A stretch of 64,000 nt of DNA, taken from positions 182,670 through 246,669 of the forward strand of contig NZ_JSFK01000015.1 of assembly GCF_000783395.1 (NCBI RefSeq), in the 5' to 3' direction. The notes under the pieces are model-generated. The model made no database searches. It was not told the DNA's origin and was given only the letters and a program-made list of their open reading frames with translations. Positions 26,838 through 35,141 of this stretch are shown piece after piece (positions within the stretch are counted from its first letter, which is position 1; the number at the start of each line of letters is the position of its first letter). The translations under genes and the position numbers were made by a program. This DNA is from Pseudomonas chlororaphis (lineage in GTDB: Bacteria > Pseudomonadota > Gammaproteobacteria > Pseudomonadales > Pseudomonadaceae).

Positions 26838-27566
26838 ATGAGCCAAGTCACTGTACGTTCCGTGGTCTATCAGATTGACGGCCAGCCTTATGAAGGTCGC
26901 CTGGCGTTCGATGCCGAGCATAAGGGCGCGCGTCCGGGTTTGTTGATGGCGCCGAACTGGATGGGCGTCAGCGCCGGTGCAGAAGAAATCGCCAAATCGG
27001 TCGCGGCCAAGGGTTACGTGGTGTTGATCGCTGACGTCTACGGTCAGGCGGTGCGTCCGCAAAACGCTGATCAGGCTGGCGCGGCGATGATGCCGTTGAA
27101 GGATGACCGTGCGTTGCTGCGCAAGCGGATGCAGGCGGCGTTCGAGCAATTGCAGAACCAGGGCGAAGCGGCGGTGGATACTTCGAAGCTGGCGGTGTTC
27201 GGTTTCTGCTTTGGTGGTTGCTGTGCGCTGGATCTGGCGCGCACTGGCGCGCCGGTGAAGGCTGCGGTCTCGTTCCACGGTACGCTGGATTCGCCGAATC
27301 CGGCCGATGCACAGAACATCAAGGGCTCGGTGCTGGTGTTGCATGGTGCTGCAGATCCGTTGGTGCCGAAAGAGCAATTGCCGGCGTTTGAAGACGAAAT
27401 GAACGCGGCGAAGGTCGATTGGCAGTTGCTGAGCTATGGCGGTGCGGTGCACTCGTTCACTGACCCGCATGCGAATGTGCCGGGCAAGATGATGTACGAC
27501 GCGAAGACCGCCAAGCGTGCGTTCAAGTCGATGCATGATTTGCTGGATGAAGTGTTCAAGGGCTGA
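26838..27566 (+). CDS. Dienelactone hydrolase family protein
   Basis: 242 residues of alpha/beta-hydrolase fold. The DLH triad is visible: nucleophile Cys124 in FGFCFGGCC, Asp in HGAADPLVPKEQ and His in GAVHSFTDPHAN. It starts just after the htpG terminator with CAGGAGTCAGAA as ribosome site. The true dienelactone substrate is only assured in chloroaromatic pathways; none is present here, so this is a hydrolase of unknown natural substrate. Confidence 0.92.
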   Translation: MSQVTVRSVVYQIDGQPYEGRLAFDAEHKGARPGLLMAPNWMGVSAGAEEIAKSVAAKGYVVLIADVYGQAVRPQNADQAGAAMMPLKDDRALLRKRMQAAFEQLQNQGEAAVDTSKLAVFGFCFGGCCALDLARTGAPVKAAVSFHGTLDSPNPADAQNIKGSVLVLHGAADPLVPKEQLPAFEDEMNAAKVDWQLLSYGGAVHSFTDPHANVPGKMMYDAKTAKRAFKSMHDLLDEVFKG

Positions 27567-27599
27567 AGCCTGAAAATCAAAAGCCTGAAGAGCCAAAAG

Positions 27600-27779
27600 C
27601 CCCTCACCCTAACCCTCTCCCAGAGGGAGAGGGGACCGATTGGGGGATGCTTGAGGGTAACGCCGAACTGAAAGGGTCATGCTGAATCCATAATCGCCAA
27701 GATTTTTCAGGTCGATGTATGACGCAAGACACCTCCGTCGGCTCCCTCTACCTCTGGGAGAGGGCTGGGGTGAGGGTGC
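27600..27779. repeat. Dispersed 180-bp repeat element, copy 1
   Basis: It begins with CCCTCACCCTAACCCTCTCCC and ends with GGGAGAGGGCTGGGGTGAGGG, so the ends are inverted repeats. Each end carries its own small palindrome. Inside are CCATAATCG (near 27688) and TTTCAGGTCGATGTA (27705-27719), both shared with the copy at 32091-32257. It lies between the convergent dienelactone hydrolase and pirin genes. Confidence 0.85.
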
Positions 27780-27782
27780 TTT

Positions 27783-28649
27783 TCAGCGCGGTAACTCGAT
27801 CCGCTCAACTTCCCCCGGCACCGTCGGCCAGTCCCCGGCCGCCCATTTACGCCGTGCCTCATCAATCGCCGCCGGATCGCTCGCTACAAAATTCCAGTTG
27901 ATCCGCCGCGGCCCGTCCAGCGGCGCGCCACCAAATACCACGGCGTGCACATCGCTTTCGGCAAACAGACTCATCTCTTCTCCGGCCGGCAGCACCACCA
28001 GCGCATGCGGCTCAATCGCCTCGCCATTCAGCTGCGCATCCCCACTCAGCACATAAACCGCCCGCTCTTCATGCTCGGCCGGAATCAGCAAAGTGGTCGC
28101 GGTTTGCATCTTCACTTCCGCATACAACGTAGGAGAAAGCACCGGCACCGGTGATTCCAGGCAAAAGCCTGACCCGGCAATCATCCGGATCTGTACGCCA
28201 AGGTTATCGCTGACCGGCAAGGTTGCCGCCGGGTGATGGCTGTAATGCCCCGGGCCTTGCTCGTGATCCTTGGGCGACGCCAGCCAGATCTGCAATCCGT
28301 GCATCGTGAAGCTTTTGTCCCACAACGCCTCAGGCGTGCGCTCGACGTGCGCAATCGCGCTGCCAGCGGTCATCCAGCTGACATCTCCAGCGCTGACCAC
28401 CTGGTCCGAGCCAAGGCTGTCCTTGTGCTGGATCTGTCCTTCGAACAGATACGTGAGCGTCGACAGACCGATGTGCGGGTGCTGTCGGATGTTCATGCCT
28501 TTGCCCGTCGGATAAACCGTCTCGAGCATGTGATCAAAAAACACGAAAGGCCCGACGCTGCGGCATTTGGCTGACGGCAGCGGGCGCAGAATCGGCTGGC
28601 CTTCGACGTCTTCGGCGCGCGGGCGGATGATCAGAGGTTGCGTGTCCAT
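27783..28649 (-). CDS. Pirin family (cupin) protein
   Basis: 288 residues with an N-terminal pirin cupin domain: the metal-binding HPHIGLSTLTYLFEGQIQHKDSLG (about residues 57-81) and the conserved G-x-x-xWMTAGSAIAHVERTPE. A second C-terminal cupin domain is present. Bacterial pirins bind iron; some act as quercetinases and some modulate enzyme complexes such as pyruvate dehydrogenase. Which applies here cannot be told. It is a single gene, convergent with the dienelactone hydrolase gene. Confidence 0.92.
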   Translation of the reverse strand: MDTQPLIIRPRAEDVEGQPILRPLPSAKCRSVGPFVFFDHMLETVYPTGKGMNIRQHPHIGLSTLTYLFEGQIQHKDSLGSDQVVSAGDVSWMTAGSAIAHVERTPEALWDKSFTMHGLQIWLASPKDHEQGPGHYSHHPAATLPVSDNLGVQIRMIAGSGFCLESPVPVLSPTLYAEVKMQTATTLLIPAEHEERAVYVLSGDAQLNGEAIEPHALVVLPAGEEMSLFAESDVHAVVFGGAPLDGPRRINWNFVASDPAAIDEARRKWAAGDWPTVPGEVERIELPR

Positions 28650-28710
28650 GGTGCATTCCAGGCTGAGCGGGTGATGCCAGAAGCATAACCCGCCGCTGGC
28701 ATGAGGAGGA

Positions 28711-29127
28711 TTACTGGCTATCGAAGCCTTGCGGAGCGTGGGTTTCGATGCTGACGTCGGTGGTGGTCATCAGCTTGTGAATCGGGCAGCGGTCGGCGAC
28801 GCGCAGCAGTTCCTCACGCTGAGCATCGGTGAGTACACCTTTCAGGGTGAGGGTGACGTGCAGGACGTATTTGCCTTTCTGCTCTTCACTGTTGTCGCGT
28901 TTGACGTCGACACCAACGCCGGTCAGCGGGATGTCTTTCTTCTTCGCGTACATCTTCAGGGTCAGCGCTTTGCAGGCGCCGAGGGCCGCATCGAAATAGT
29001 CGTGCGGCTCAGGCGCCGTGCCTTCGCCGCCGGCGGATTTCGGCACGTCGGCAAACAGTTCGTGGTCATCAATCTGTACGGTATGACGAAAACCTTCAGC
29101 GGAGACGGTATTGACGGTAACGGTCAT
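28711..29127 (-). CDS. OsmC family peroxiredoxin-like protein
   Basis: 138 residues from ATG 29127 (MTVTVNTVSAEG); the extended frame to 29211 lacks conservation. The OsmC/Ohr redox cysteines are present: Cys52 in ALGACKALT and Cys114 in ADRCPIHKL. Proteins of this type reduce organic or fatty-acid hydroperoxides using lipoylated or other thiol partners. It stands alone, divergent from the amidohydrolase gene. Confidence 0.92.
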   Translation of the reverse strand: MTVTVNTVSAEGFRHTVQIDDHELFADVPKSAGGEGTAPEPHDYFDAALGACKALTLKMYAKKKDIPLTGVGVDVKRDNSEEQKGKYVLHVTLTLKGVLTDAQREELLRVADRCPIHKLMTTTDVSIETHAPQGFDSQ

Positions 29128-29255
29128 GGGAACCTCACTGGCAGTAGGAAAAGTCGTTCGATCAAAAAAGACCTTGCAGTTATAGAGCATTCCCACCGGC
29201 ACGCGTTCCACTTTCCTGCGGGATGAACCCTTGTCGTCAGGGCGGGGTCTAGGCT

Positions 29256-30311
29256 ATGCCTACTTGCCGGAGATTACTTGTGTCCCTGTATCGTTTGAGT
29301 CTTGCCTGTTTGTTGGTGTTTGCCGGCAAAGTCAGCGCCCGCGAATACACCTACAGCGATGCGCACCTGCATTACGTGGATTTTTTCCAGGAAAGCGCGG
29401 GCATGGCGAAATTGCTGACGGCGATGAAGGACAATTCCATCGAGCATGTGATGATTTCCGGCATCCCGGTCGCGAAGAAGTGGCATGAGGACGAACCCAA
29501 GCGCCCGCGCTATTACGCCGGTGATGACGCCGATGCTTACTGGTATAGCGCGACTGACGTGATCGTTGCCGATGCGGTGCAGAAGCTGCCAGCCGAGAAA
29601 CGTCCCTACTTTCATCCGTTCCTCTCGGGCTTCAACCCCAACGACAAGAACTCCGCCGCGCACATCCAGCGCATGCTCGATCTGTATCCGGGGTTGTGGC
29701 AGGGCATTGGTGAAGTGTTCACTCGCCATGACGACCTAACAGCACTGACGTCCGGCGATACACCGCGCGCAAACAACGAAGCCATGACCAAGATCTATCA
29801 CCTGGCCGCCGAGAACGATCTGCCGGTGATGCTGCATTCCAACATCACTTCCAAACGTGAGAAGAATCCGCTGTACCTGAAGGAAATCGAAGAGCCGCTG
29901 CGTAATCACCCGCATACGCGATTCATCTGGGCGCACGCCGGCACCAGCGCTGAAATCCATCGGCATCAGACGCAACTGAAGTTCTTGCTTCCCACACTGA
30001 CGCGCATGCTTGAGGCGTATCCCAACCTGTTTATCGACCTGTCCTGGAGCATGCTCACGCCGTATCTGCTGGACGAACAGGGCACGCCGCGCCCGGAATG
30101 GCTGGCGCTGGTCGAGAAGTATCCGGAGCGCTTTATGCTCGGCTCGGACGTGGTCGGGCGATTCAACAAGCTCGGTGAGGAAATGCACAGCTTCAAGCCG
30201 TTCCTTGATGCCCTGCCGGAGAACATTGCGCAAAAGGTCGCGAGAGATAACTTCCTGGCGATCTTGCCGCGAACGGAGCTCAAGTCCGAGAAAACCACGC
30301 TGAATCGTTAA
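29256..30311 (+). CDS. Exported amidohydrolase_2 family protein
   Basis: 351 residues if started at ATG 29256; GTG 29280 with GGAG eight bases upstream is a good alternative and still keeps the signal peptide (SLYRLSLACLLVFAGKVSA). After the signal peptide comes a TIM-barrel metal hydrolase of the ACMSD/amidohydrolase_2 type, with metal-ligand candidates in SDAHLHYVDFF, VMLHSNIT, IWAHAGTSA and MLGSDVVG. Periplasmic location with this fold is less usual; most relatives are cytosolic decarboxylases or lactonases. Substrate unknown. Confidence 0.85.
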   Translation: MPTCRRLLVSLYRLSLACLLVFAGKVSAREYTYSDAHLHYVDFFQESAGMAKLLTAMKDNSIEHVMISGIPVAKKWHEDEPKRPRYYAGDDADAYWYSATDVIVADAVQKLPAEKRPYFHPFLSGFNPNDKNSAAHIQRMLDLYPGLWQGIGEVFTRHDDLTALTSGDTPRANNEAMTKIYHLAAENDLPVMLHSNITSKREKNPLYLKEIEEPLRNHPHTRFIWAHAGTSAEIHRHQTQLKFLLPTLTRMLEAYPNLFIDLSWSMLTPYLLDEQGTPRPEWLALVEKYPERFMLGSDVVGRFNKLGEEMHSFKPFLDALPENIAQKVARDNFLAILPRTELKSEKTTLNR

Positions 30312-30377
30312 TGCCGACAGTTCGAAGGATCAAGGCCTTTTGATATCGCCTTTTCGTCTTACGCAAATTTTCACCGG

Positions 30378-30384
30378 GCCGATA
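30378..30384 (+). promoter_or_regulatory. FliA (sigma28) -10-like element before the chemoreceptor
   Basis: GCCGATA matches the flagellar sigma28 -10 element and lies 58 bp before the chemoreceptor ATG. The -35 region is poor, so this is only suggestive. Confidence 0.4.
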
Positions 30385-30441
30385 CCTTCTAAAGCAACCA
30401 GCTGCAGGGTCGATGCAGCGCTTTTGGAAGGAACCAGAGCA

Positions 30442-32067
30442 ATGAGTATCCGTAGTCTCAATATTGCCCCGCGCGCCGGCCTCGGTTTTGGCTTGTTGGC
30501 GTTGATGGTATTTGCCCTTGGGGCGTTCGCTTTATTGCAAATGTCGAACATGCGCGCGCAGTCCGACGAGGTTGATAACAACTGGCTGCCGAGTGTCATG
30601 GCAGTCGGTGAGATGAGTCAGGACATGCTGCGCCTGCGCGCGCTGACCATGCGCCTGTTGCTCAATCGCGATCCGCAGGCGCTTGAACAGAACGTTGCCA
30701 AACTCAATGAATTACGCGGTGTGCTCAGTGAGGCCCAGCAGCGTTATGACGTGCTGATCGTACTGCCCGAGGAGCGCAAGCTGTTCGACCGCTTCAAGGT
30801 TGCCGAGCACCAGTACCTGGAGTTTCAGGCGCAGGTCATGCAGTTGTCCGCGCAGAACCGGGTTGAGGAAGCCGCGACCATTCTCAACGCTCAGATGGGT
30901 CCCCTGGCCGATGAAATCGCAGTGCTTTTACGCGAACTGGTTGAGCTGAATAAACACAATGCCAATCTCGCCACCGAAGCAGCGCGGCTGGTGTTTACCA
31001 ATTCGCGGGTTTGGGTCGGGGTGATGATCGGCGTTACCGCGCTGATCACCATAGGCCTGGCCCTGTTGCTGACGCGCAGCATCGTGCTGCCGCTGGCGCA
31101 ATCGTTGGGTGTTGCCGAGGTGGTGGCCGGTGGTGATCTGACTGGCGATATCAACATCAGCGGCAAGGACGAGCCGGCGCGCCTGTTACAGGCGCTGAAG
31201 AGCATGCAGCACAACCTGCGCGACACGATTCGGCAAATCTCCGAGTCCTCCAGCCAATTGGCCTCGGCGTCGGAAGAGCTGAGTTGCGTCACGGAAGACG
31301 CTACGCGCGGGTTGCATCAGCAGAGCCTGGAAATCGAACAGGCGGCCACGGCGGTCAATCAGATGACGGCTGCAGTGGAGGAGGTTGCCAGTAATGCGGT
31401 GGCAACGTCAGAAGCGTCGCGGGAATCCGATCGTATTGCCCAGCACGGCCGTGAACAGGTGCATCAAACGGTGTTGTCCATCGAGTCGCTGGCCGATGAT
31501 GTGACAGCCAATGCGAGTCAGGTGGAAGATCTCGCGCAGAAGGTTTACAGCATCAGCAAAGTTCTGGACGTGATCCGTTCGATTGCTGAGCAGACCAATT
31601 TGCTCGCATTGAATGCCGCTATTGAGGCTGCTCGCGCCGGTGATGCCGGGCGCGGGTTCGCGGTGGTAGCCGATGAGGTACGGGCCCTGGCACATCGCAC
31701 GCAGCAGTCGACGCAAGAGATCGAGCAGATGATTGGCGGGATTCAGCAGGGCACCGATTCGGCGGTCAGTTCGATGCAGCAAAGCAATGTGCGAGCGCGC
31801 TCGACGCTGGAGTTGGCCAAGGCTGCGGGGACTGCACTTGAAGAGATCGCCTCGGCGTTCACGCTGATCAACGAGCGCAATCTGGTGATCGCCAGTGCCT
31901 CGGAGGAGCAGGCGGCGGTGGCGCGGGAGGTGGATCGTAATCTGATGAATATTCGTGATCTGGCGATGCAGACATCGGCGGGGGCGAATCAGACCAGTGC
32001 AGCGAGTCAGGAGCTGTCGCGGTTGGCGGTGGATTTGAACAGCATGGTGGCGAAGTTTTCGGTTTGA
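30442..32067 (+). CDS. Methyl-accepting chemotaxis protein
   Basis: 541 residues from ATG 30442 with AAGGA upstream. Order: transmembrane helix 1 (about 14-34), periplasmic four-helix-bundle sensor (about 35-185), transmembrane helix 2 (about 188-210), HAMP (about 211-265), and the cytoplasmic signalling domain. The hairpin tip contains EQTNLLALNAAIEAARAGDAGRGFAVVADE (given here as its start and end; about residues 382-412). No CheR-tethering pentapeptide is seen at the C-terminus (LNSMVAKFSV). The 4HB sensor suggests a small-molecule ligand; which one is unknown. It is a single gene. Confidence 0.95.
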   Translation: MSIRSLNIAPRAGLGFGLLALMVFALGAFALLQMSNMRAQSDEVDNNWLPSVMAVGEMSQDMLRLRALTMRLLLNRDPQALEQNVAKLNELRGVLSEAQQRYDVLIVLPEERKLFDRFKVAEHQYLEFQAQVMQLSAQNRVEEAATILNAQMGPLADEIAVLLRELVELNKHNANLATEAARLVFTNSRVWVGVMIGVTALITIGLALLLTRSIVLPLAQSLGVAEVVAGGDLTGDINISGKDEPARLLQALKSMQHNLRDTIRQISESSSQLASASEELSCVTEDATRGLHQQSLEIEQAATAVNQMTAAVEEVASNAVATSEASRESDRIAQHGREQVHQTVLSIESLADDVTANASQVEDLAQKVYSISKVLDVIRSIAEQTNLLALNAAIEAARAGDAGRGFAVVADEVRALAHRTQQSTQEIEQMIGGIQQGTDSAVSSMQQSNVRARSTLELAKAAGTALEEIASAFTLINERNLVIASASEEQAAVAREVDRNLMNIRDLAMQTSAGANQTSAASQELSRLAVDLNSMVAKFSV

Positions 32068-32090
32068 GTGTGTGGTGAACCTGAGGCTGC

Positions 32091-32257
32091 CCTGACCCTA
32101 ACCCTCTCCCAGGGGGAGAGGGGACTGACCGTGGGAGATTAGAAAATTACGCCGACCTGATCTAAACCATAATCGACTCGGTCTTTCAGGTCGATGTAGC
32201 TGGTGAGACATCTCGGTCGGCTCCCTCTCCTTCGGGAGAGGGCTGGGGTGAGGGGTG
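32091..32257. repeat. Dispersed repeat element, copy 2
   Basis: It has the same architecture as 27600-27779: CCCTAACCCTCTCCCAGGGGGAGAGGGG at the left, CCATAATCG and TTTCAGGTCGATGTA (32184-32198) inside, and CTCCCTCTCC...GAGAGGGCTGGGGTGAGGGG at the right. Only the ends and internal core are conserved; the rest has diverged. Confidence 0.85.
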
Positions 32258-32291
32258 AAGGTGACACAAAAGGTCGGGCTAAAGTGCAGAC

Positions 32292-32326
32292 CAAAAAAAG
32301 CCCCGCATTTCGCGGGGCTCTTTGAT
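32292..32326 (-). terminator. Rho-independent terminator of the purM-purN-DUF3108 operon
   Basis: On the minus strand AGCCCCGCGAAATGCGGGGCT forms an 8-bp stem followed by TTTTTTTGG, 12 bp after the DUF3108 stop codon. Confidence 0.9.
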
Positions 32327-32337
32327 ATAGCGGTGGA

Positions 32338-33051
32338 TCAACTGCCTTTAACGGTTTTACCGTTGACGGTGCCGTCCTGGAGCATGATGTTGTACTCCTT
32401 GCCGTCGGTTTCAACCTGTTGCAGACGAACCAGCAGGTAATCCCAGTCCTTGGCGAACCAGAGGACGGTGATGCGCTTGCTTTGCGTCGGGTCGCGTACG
32501 CGCTCGACCTTGATCGCATCGATCTTGCCAGCCTTGGTTTCGACTTTTTCCGAACCCAGCACGCGGAAGTCATAGGTATCGACTTCGCCGTCATCGACCA
32601 CTTGATAGCTCATGGTCTTCTTGCCGGCTGCCACATCATGCTGCAGTGCCAGTTGATAGGTGGACTTGTCGACCATGCCACGGTTCAGCGGGATTTTCAC
32701 CGCGTCGCCACGGTCGGTGCCGGTGACCATCTTGCTGTTCCAGTCGAAATCCAGATCAGCCTTTTTCGCTTTGCCCAGGCCGCCACGTTCGAAGTGGTAG
32801 GACTGCGGCAGCAGGGTGTCCTTGTCCAGGGTCAGGGTGCTTTCTTCAGTCAGGCTGGCGATCATCATCGAGGCCTTGAAGCTGAGCTTCCAGACGCCGT
32901 TGGCCTCCTTGGCCAGACTGCGCTCGGCGGTGCCGCTCATGGGCAGCTGCTTCCAGTCGGCGGTGTAGCTGGCGGAGAACGGTTGAAGTTCGGCTGCCTG
33001 CGCGAAGGGCAGGGCGAGCAGAGCGCAAGCGAAGAGCAGGGCGCGACGCAT
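32338..33051 (-). CDS. DUF3108 periplasmic protein
   Basis: 237 residues with a signal peptide ending LPFAQA at residue 19. The mature part has alternating beta-strands (LQPFSASYTADWKQLPMSG; TYDFRVLGSEKVETKAGKIDAIKVER), as in the DUF3108 family, which resembles lipoprotein-carrier-like beta folds. It is the third gene of an apparent operon behind purM and purN (8-bp gap), a neighbourhood conserved in pseudomonads although no purine role is evident. Confidence 0.88.
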   Translation of the reverse strand: MRRALLFACALLALPFAQAAELQPFSASYTADWKQLPMSGTAERSLAKEANGVWKLSFKASMMIASLTEESTLTLDKDTLLPQSYHFERGGLGKAKKADLDFDWNSKMVTGTDRGDAVKIPLNRGMVDKSTYQLALQHDVAAGKKTMSYQVVDDGEVDTYDFRVLGSEKVETKAGKIDAIKVERVRDPTQSKRITVLWFAKDWDYLLVRLQQVETDGKEYNIMLQDGTVNGKTVKGS

Positions 33052-33059
33052 AATATCTC

Positions 33060-33710
33060 CTAGTTTCGAATCAAGTGGCCGCTGGCCGCGAGTAACTGGC
33101 CATCCAGTAAAGCACCGTGTTCACCGAGTGCCAGCCTGCCTTCGGCAAACCAGCGTACTGCCATCGGGTAGATCAGGTGTTCCTGAACGTGGACTCGCTG
33201 CGCGAGACTCTGCGGCGTGTCGTGCAACTCTACCGGTAATACTGCCTGTACGACCAGTGGTCCGCCATCGAGTTCCTCGGTGACGAAGTGCACGGAGCAG
33301 CCGTGCTCCGTGTCGCCGGCCTCCAGCGCGCGCTGATGAGTGTGTAACCCTTTGTATTTGGGCAGCAGCGACGGGTGGATGTTGAGCAGGCGACCCTGGT
33401 AGTGGCGAACGAAATCAGCGCTGAGAATGCGCATGAAGCCGGCCAGCACCACGAGTTTCGGTTGGAATTCGTCGATCAGTTCGATCAGAGCAGCATCGAA
33501 GGCCTCGCGACCTTCGAATGCCTTGTGATCCAGCGAGCGGGTGGCGATACCCGCGTCACTGGCGCGTTGCAGGCCGTAGGCGTCGGCGCGATTGGAAATC
33601 ACTGCAGCGATGCGGACCGGGCTGTCGCCGGTCCGCGTGCTGTCGATCAGAGCCTGCAAGTTACTGCCGGTGCCGGACAACAGCACCACGACATCACAGG
33701 TTGCGGACAT
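33060..33710 (-). CDS. purN: Phosphoribosylglycinamide formyltransferase
   Basis: 216 residues. It transfers a formyl group from 10-formyl-THF to GAR, the third step of purine synthesis. The phosphate loop LSGTGSNLQALI (about 10-21), the catalytic Asn-His of NIHPSLLPKYKGLHTHQRA, and the Asp of the TEELDGGPLVVQ strand are present. Its ATG overlaps the purM stop codon (TAATG), so it is translationally coupled to the enzyme two steps later. Confidence 0.97.
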   Translation of the reverse strand: MSATCDVVVLLSGTGSNLQALIDSTRTGDSPVRIAAVISNRADAYGLQRASDAGIATRSLDHKAFEGREAFDAALIELIDEFQPKLVVLAGFMRILSADFVRHYQGRLLNIHPSLLPKYKGLHTHQRALEAGDTEHGCSVHFVTEELDGGPLVVQAVLPVELHDTPQSLAQRVHVQEHLIYPMAVRWFAEGRLALGEHGALLDGQLLAASGHLIRN

Positions 33711-34768
33711 TAATGAGCCTTAAGGTTCTGCAGATCAACCTGAGCAGCGCCTTCGGCAGCGGCAGCGATCTGACCGATGACCCAAGGCTGTTCGCCTGCG
33801 TCACGCAGGGTGTTCAGCGCAACTTCTACGTGCTCCTGAGCCACGCAGATAACCATGCCGACGCCGCAGTTCAGCACGCGGTGCATCTCGGTCTCGTCAA
33901 CGTTGCCTTTCTCTTGCAGCCAGTCGAACACGGCTGGGCGAGTCCAGCTAGCCACGTCAACCACCGCCTGAGCGCCTTTTGGCAGAACGCGCGGGATGTT
34001 GTCGAGCAGGCCGCCACCGGTGATGTGGGCCATGGCTTTGACGGCGCCGGTGTCTTTGATCAGCTTGAGCAGCGGCTTCACGTAGATGCGGGTTGGGGCC
34101 ATCAGCAGGTCGGTCAGCGGTTTGCCGTCGAGCTGGGTGTTTTCGATGTCGGCACCGGACACTTCGATGATCTTGCGGATCAGCGAGTAGCCGTTGGAGT
34201 GCGGGCCGGACGATGGCAGCGCGATCAGGGCGTCACCGGTGGCGACTTTCGAGCCGTCGATGATTTCCGATTTTTCCACGACGCCGACGCAGAAGCCGGC
34301 CAGGTCGTAGTCTTCGCCTTCGTACATGCCTGGCATTTCAGCGGTTTCGCCGCCAACCAGCGAGCAACCCGACAGTTCGCAGCCAGCGCCGATGCCGGTC
34401 ACCACCTGGGCAGCGGTGTCGACATTGAGTTTGCCGGTGGCGTAGTAGTCGAGGAAGAACAGTGGCTCAGCGCCGCACACCACGAGGTCGTTGACGCACA
34501 TGGCAACCAGGTCGATGCCGATGCTGTCGTGCTTGTTCAGGTTCAGCGCCAGACGCAGCTTGGTGCCGACGCCGTCGGTGCCGGAAACCAGCACTGGCTG
34601 CTTGTAGCCGGCCGGGATTTCGCAGAGGGCGCCGAAACCGCCCAGGCCGCCCATGACTTCCGGGCGCGCAGTGCGCTTGGCGACGCTCTTGATGCGTTCG
34701 ACCAATGCTTCACCGGCGTCGATGTCTACACCGGCGTCCTTGTAGCTCAGGGAGGGTTGCTTGCTCAT
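33710..34768 (-). CDS. purM: Phosphoribosylformylglycinamidine cyclo-ligase (AIR synthetase)
   Basis: 352 residues. It makes AIR from FGAM with ATP, the fifth step of purine synthesis. The N-terminal SYKDAGVDIDAGEALVERIK and the central VSGTDGVGTKLRLA and GCSLVGGETAEMPGMY blocks are family signatures. It is the first gene of purM-purN-DUF3108. The 373-bp upstream gap holds its promoter and that of the divergent DUF2066 gene. Confidence 0.98.
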   Translation of the reverse strand: MSKQPSLSYKDAGVDIDAGEALVERIKSVAKRTARPEVMGGLGGFGALCEIPAGYKQPVLVSGTDGVGTKLRLALNLNKHDSIGIDLVAMCVNDLVVCGAEPLFFLDYYATGKLNVDTAAQVVTGIGAGCELSGCSLVGGETAEMPGMYEGEDYDLAGFCVGVVEKSEIIDGSKVATGDALIALPSSGPHSNGYSLIRKIIEVSGADIENTQLDGKPLTDLLMAPTRIYVKPLLKLIKDTGAVKAMAHITGGGLLDNIPRVLPKGAQAVVDVASWTRPAVFDWLQEKGNVDETEMHRVLNCGVGMVICVAQEHVEVALNTLRDAGEQPWVIGQIAAAAEGAAQVDLQNLKAH

Positions 34769-35141
34769 GATCCAGGCCTTTAGGGGAGGGGATTCAGGGG
34801 TAACGACCGAGTTCAGCGGGAACTTCGAAATCGACGGGGCGATGGCCTCACGCGAGTTTCGAGGTGCCCGGCTGTTGCCGGTCTGCGAAGGCGCGCGATT
34901 TTATCAGGCTTGAGGGGCAGCGGCCATCCTCGCACCGACGGGCAGGGCCATATCTCGGGAAATTTTTTGCAATTAAGGCCTGCGGGTGCCTGTATAAGGT
35001 GTGGCGATTAACCGTCTATCGTTATCACTGTGCAAAAACTTACCGCTGTCGTGTGAATGTTTGGTGCTGGCAGATTGTCACAGCCTTGCTCAACCGATTC
35101 ACGCGGCCTGTTCCAGCCGCTCCTGTCGACGGGAATTTTCC
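34769..35141. other. Divergent intergenic region, purM / DUF2066
   Basis: 373 bp without a believable gene. It must contain two promoters. A possible AT-rich promoter-like zone lies at 34955-35010 (AAATTTTTTGCAATTAAGG...TGTATAAGG), but the spacing is poor. No REP or strong hairpin is visible. Confidence 0.55.

Noticed and set aside
29140..29205. AlgU-like promoter before the OsmC gene
   Set aside because: GGAACG and TCTAT are spaced plausibly but both boxes are poor matches.
33518..34783. 421-residue antisense ORF across purM
   Set aside because: Opposite to well-conserved purN and purM; composition is not protein-like.
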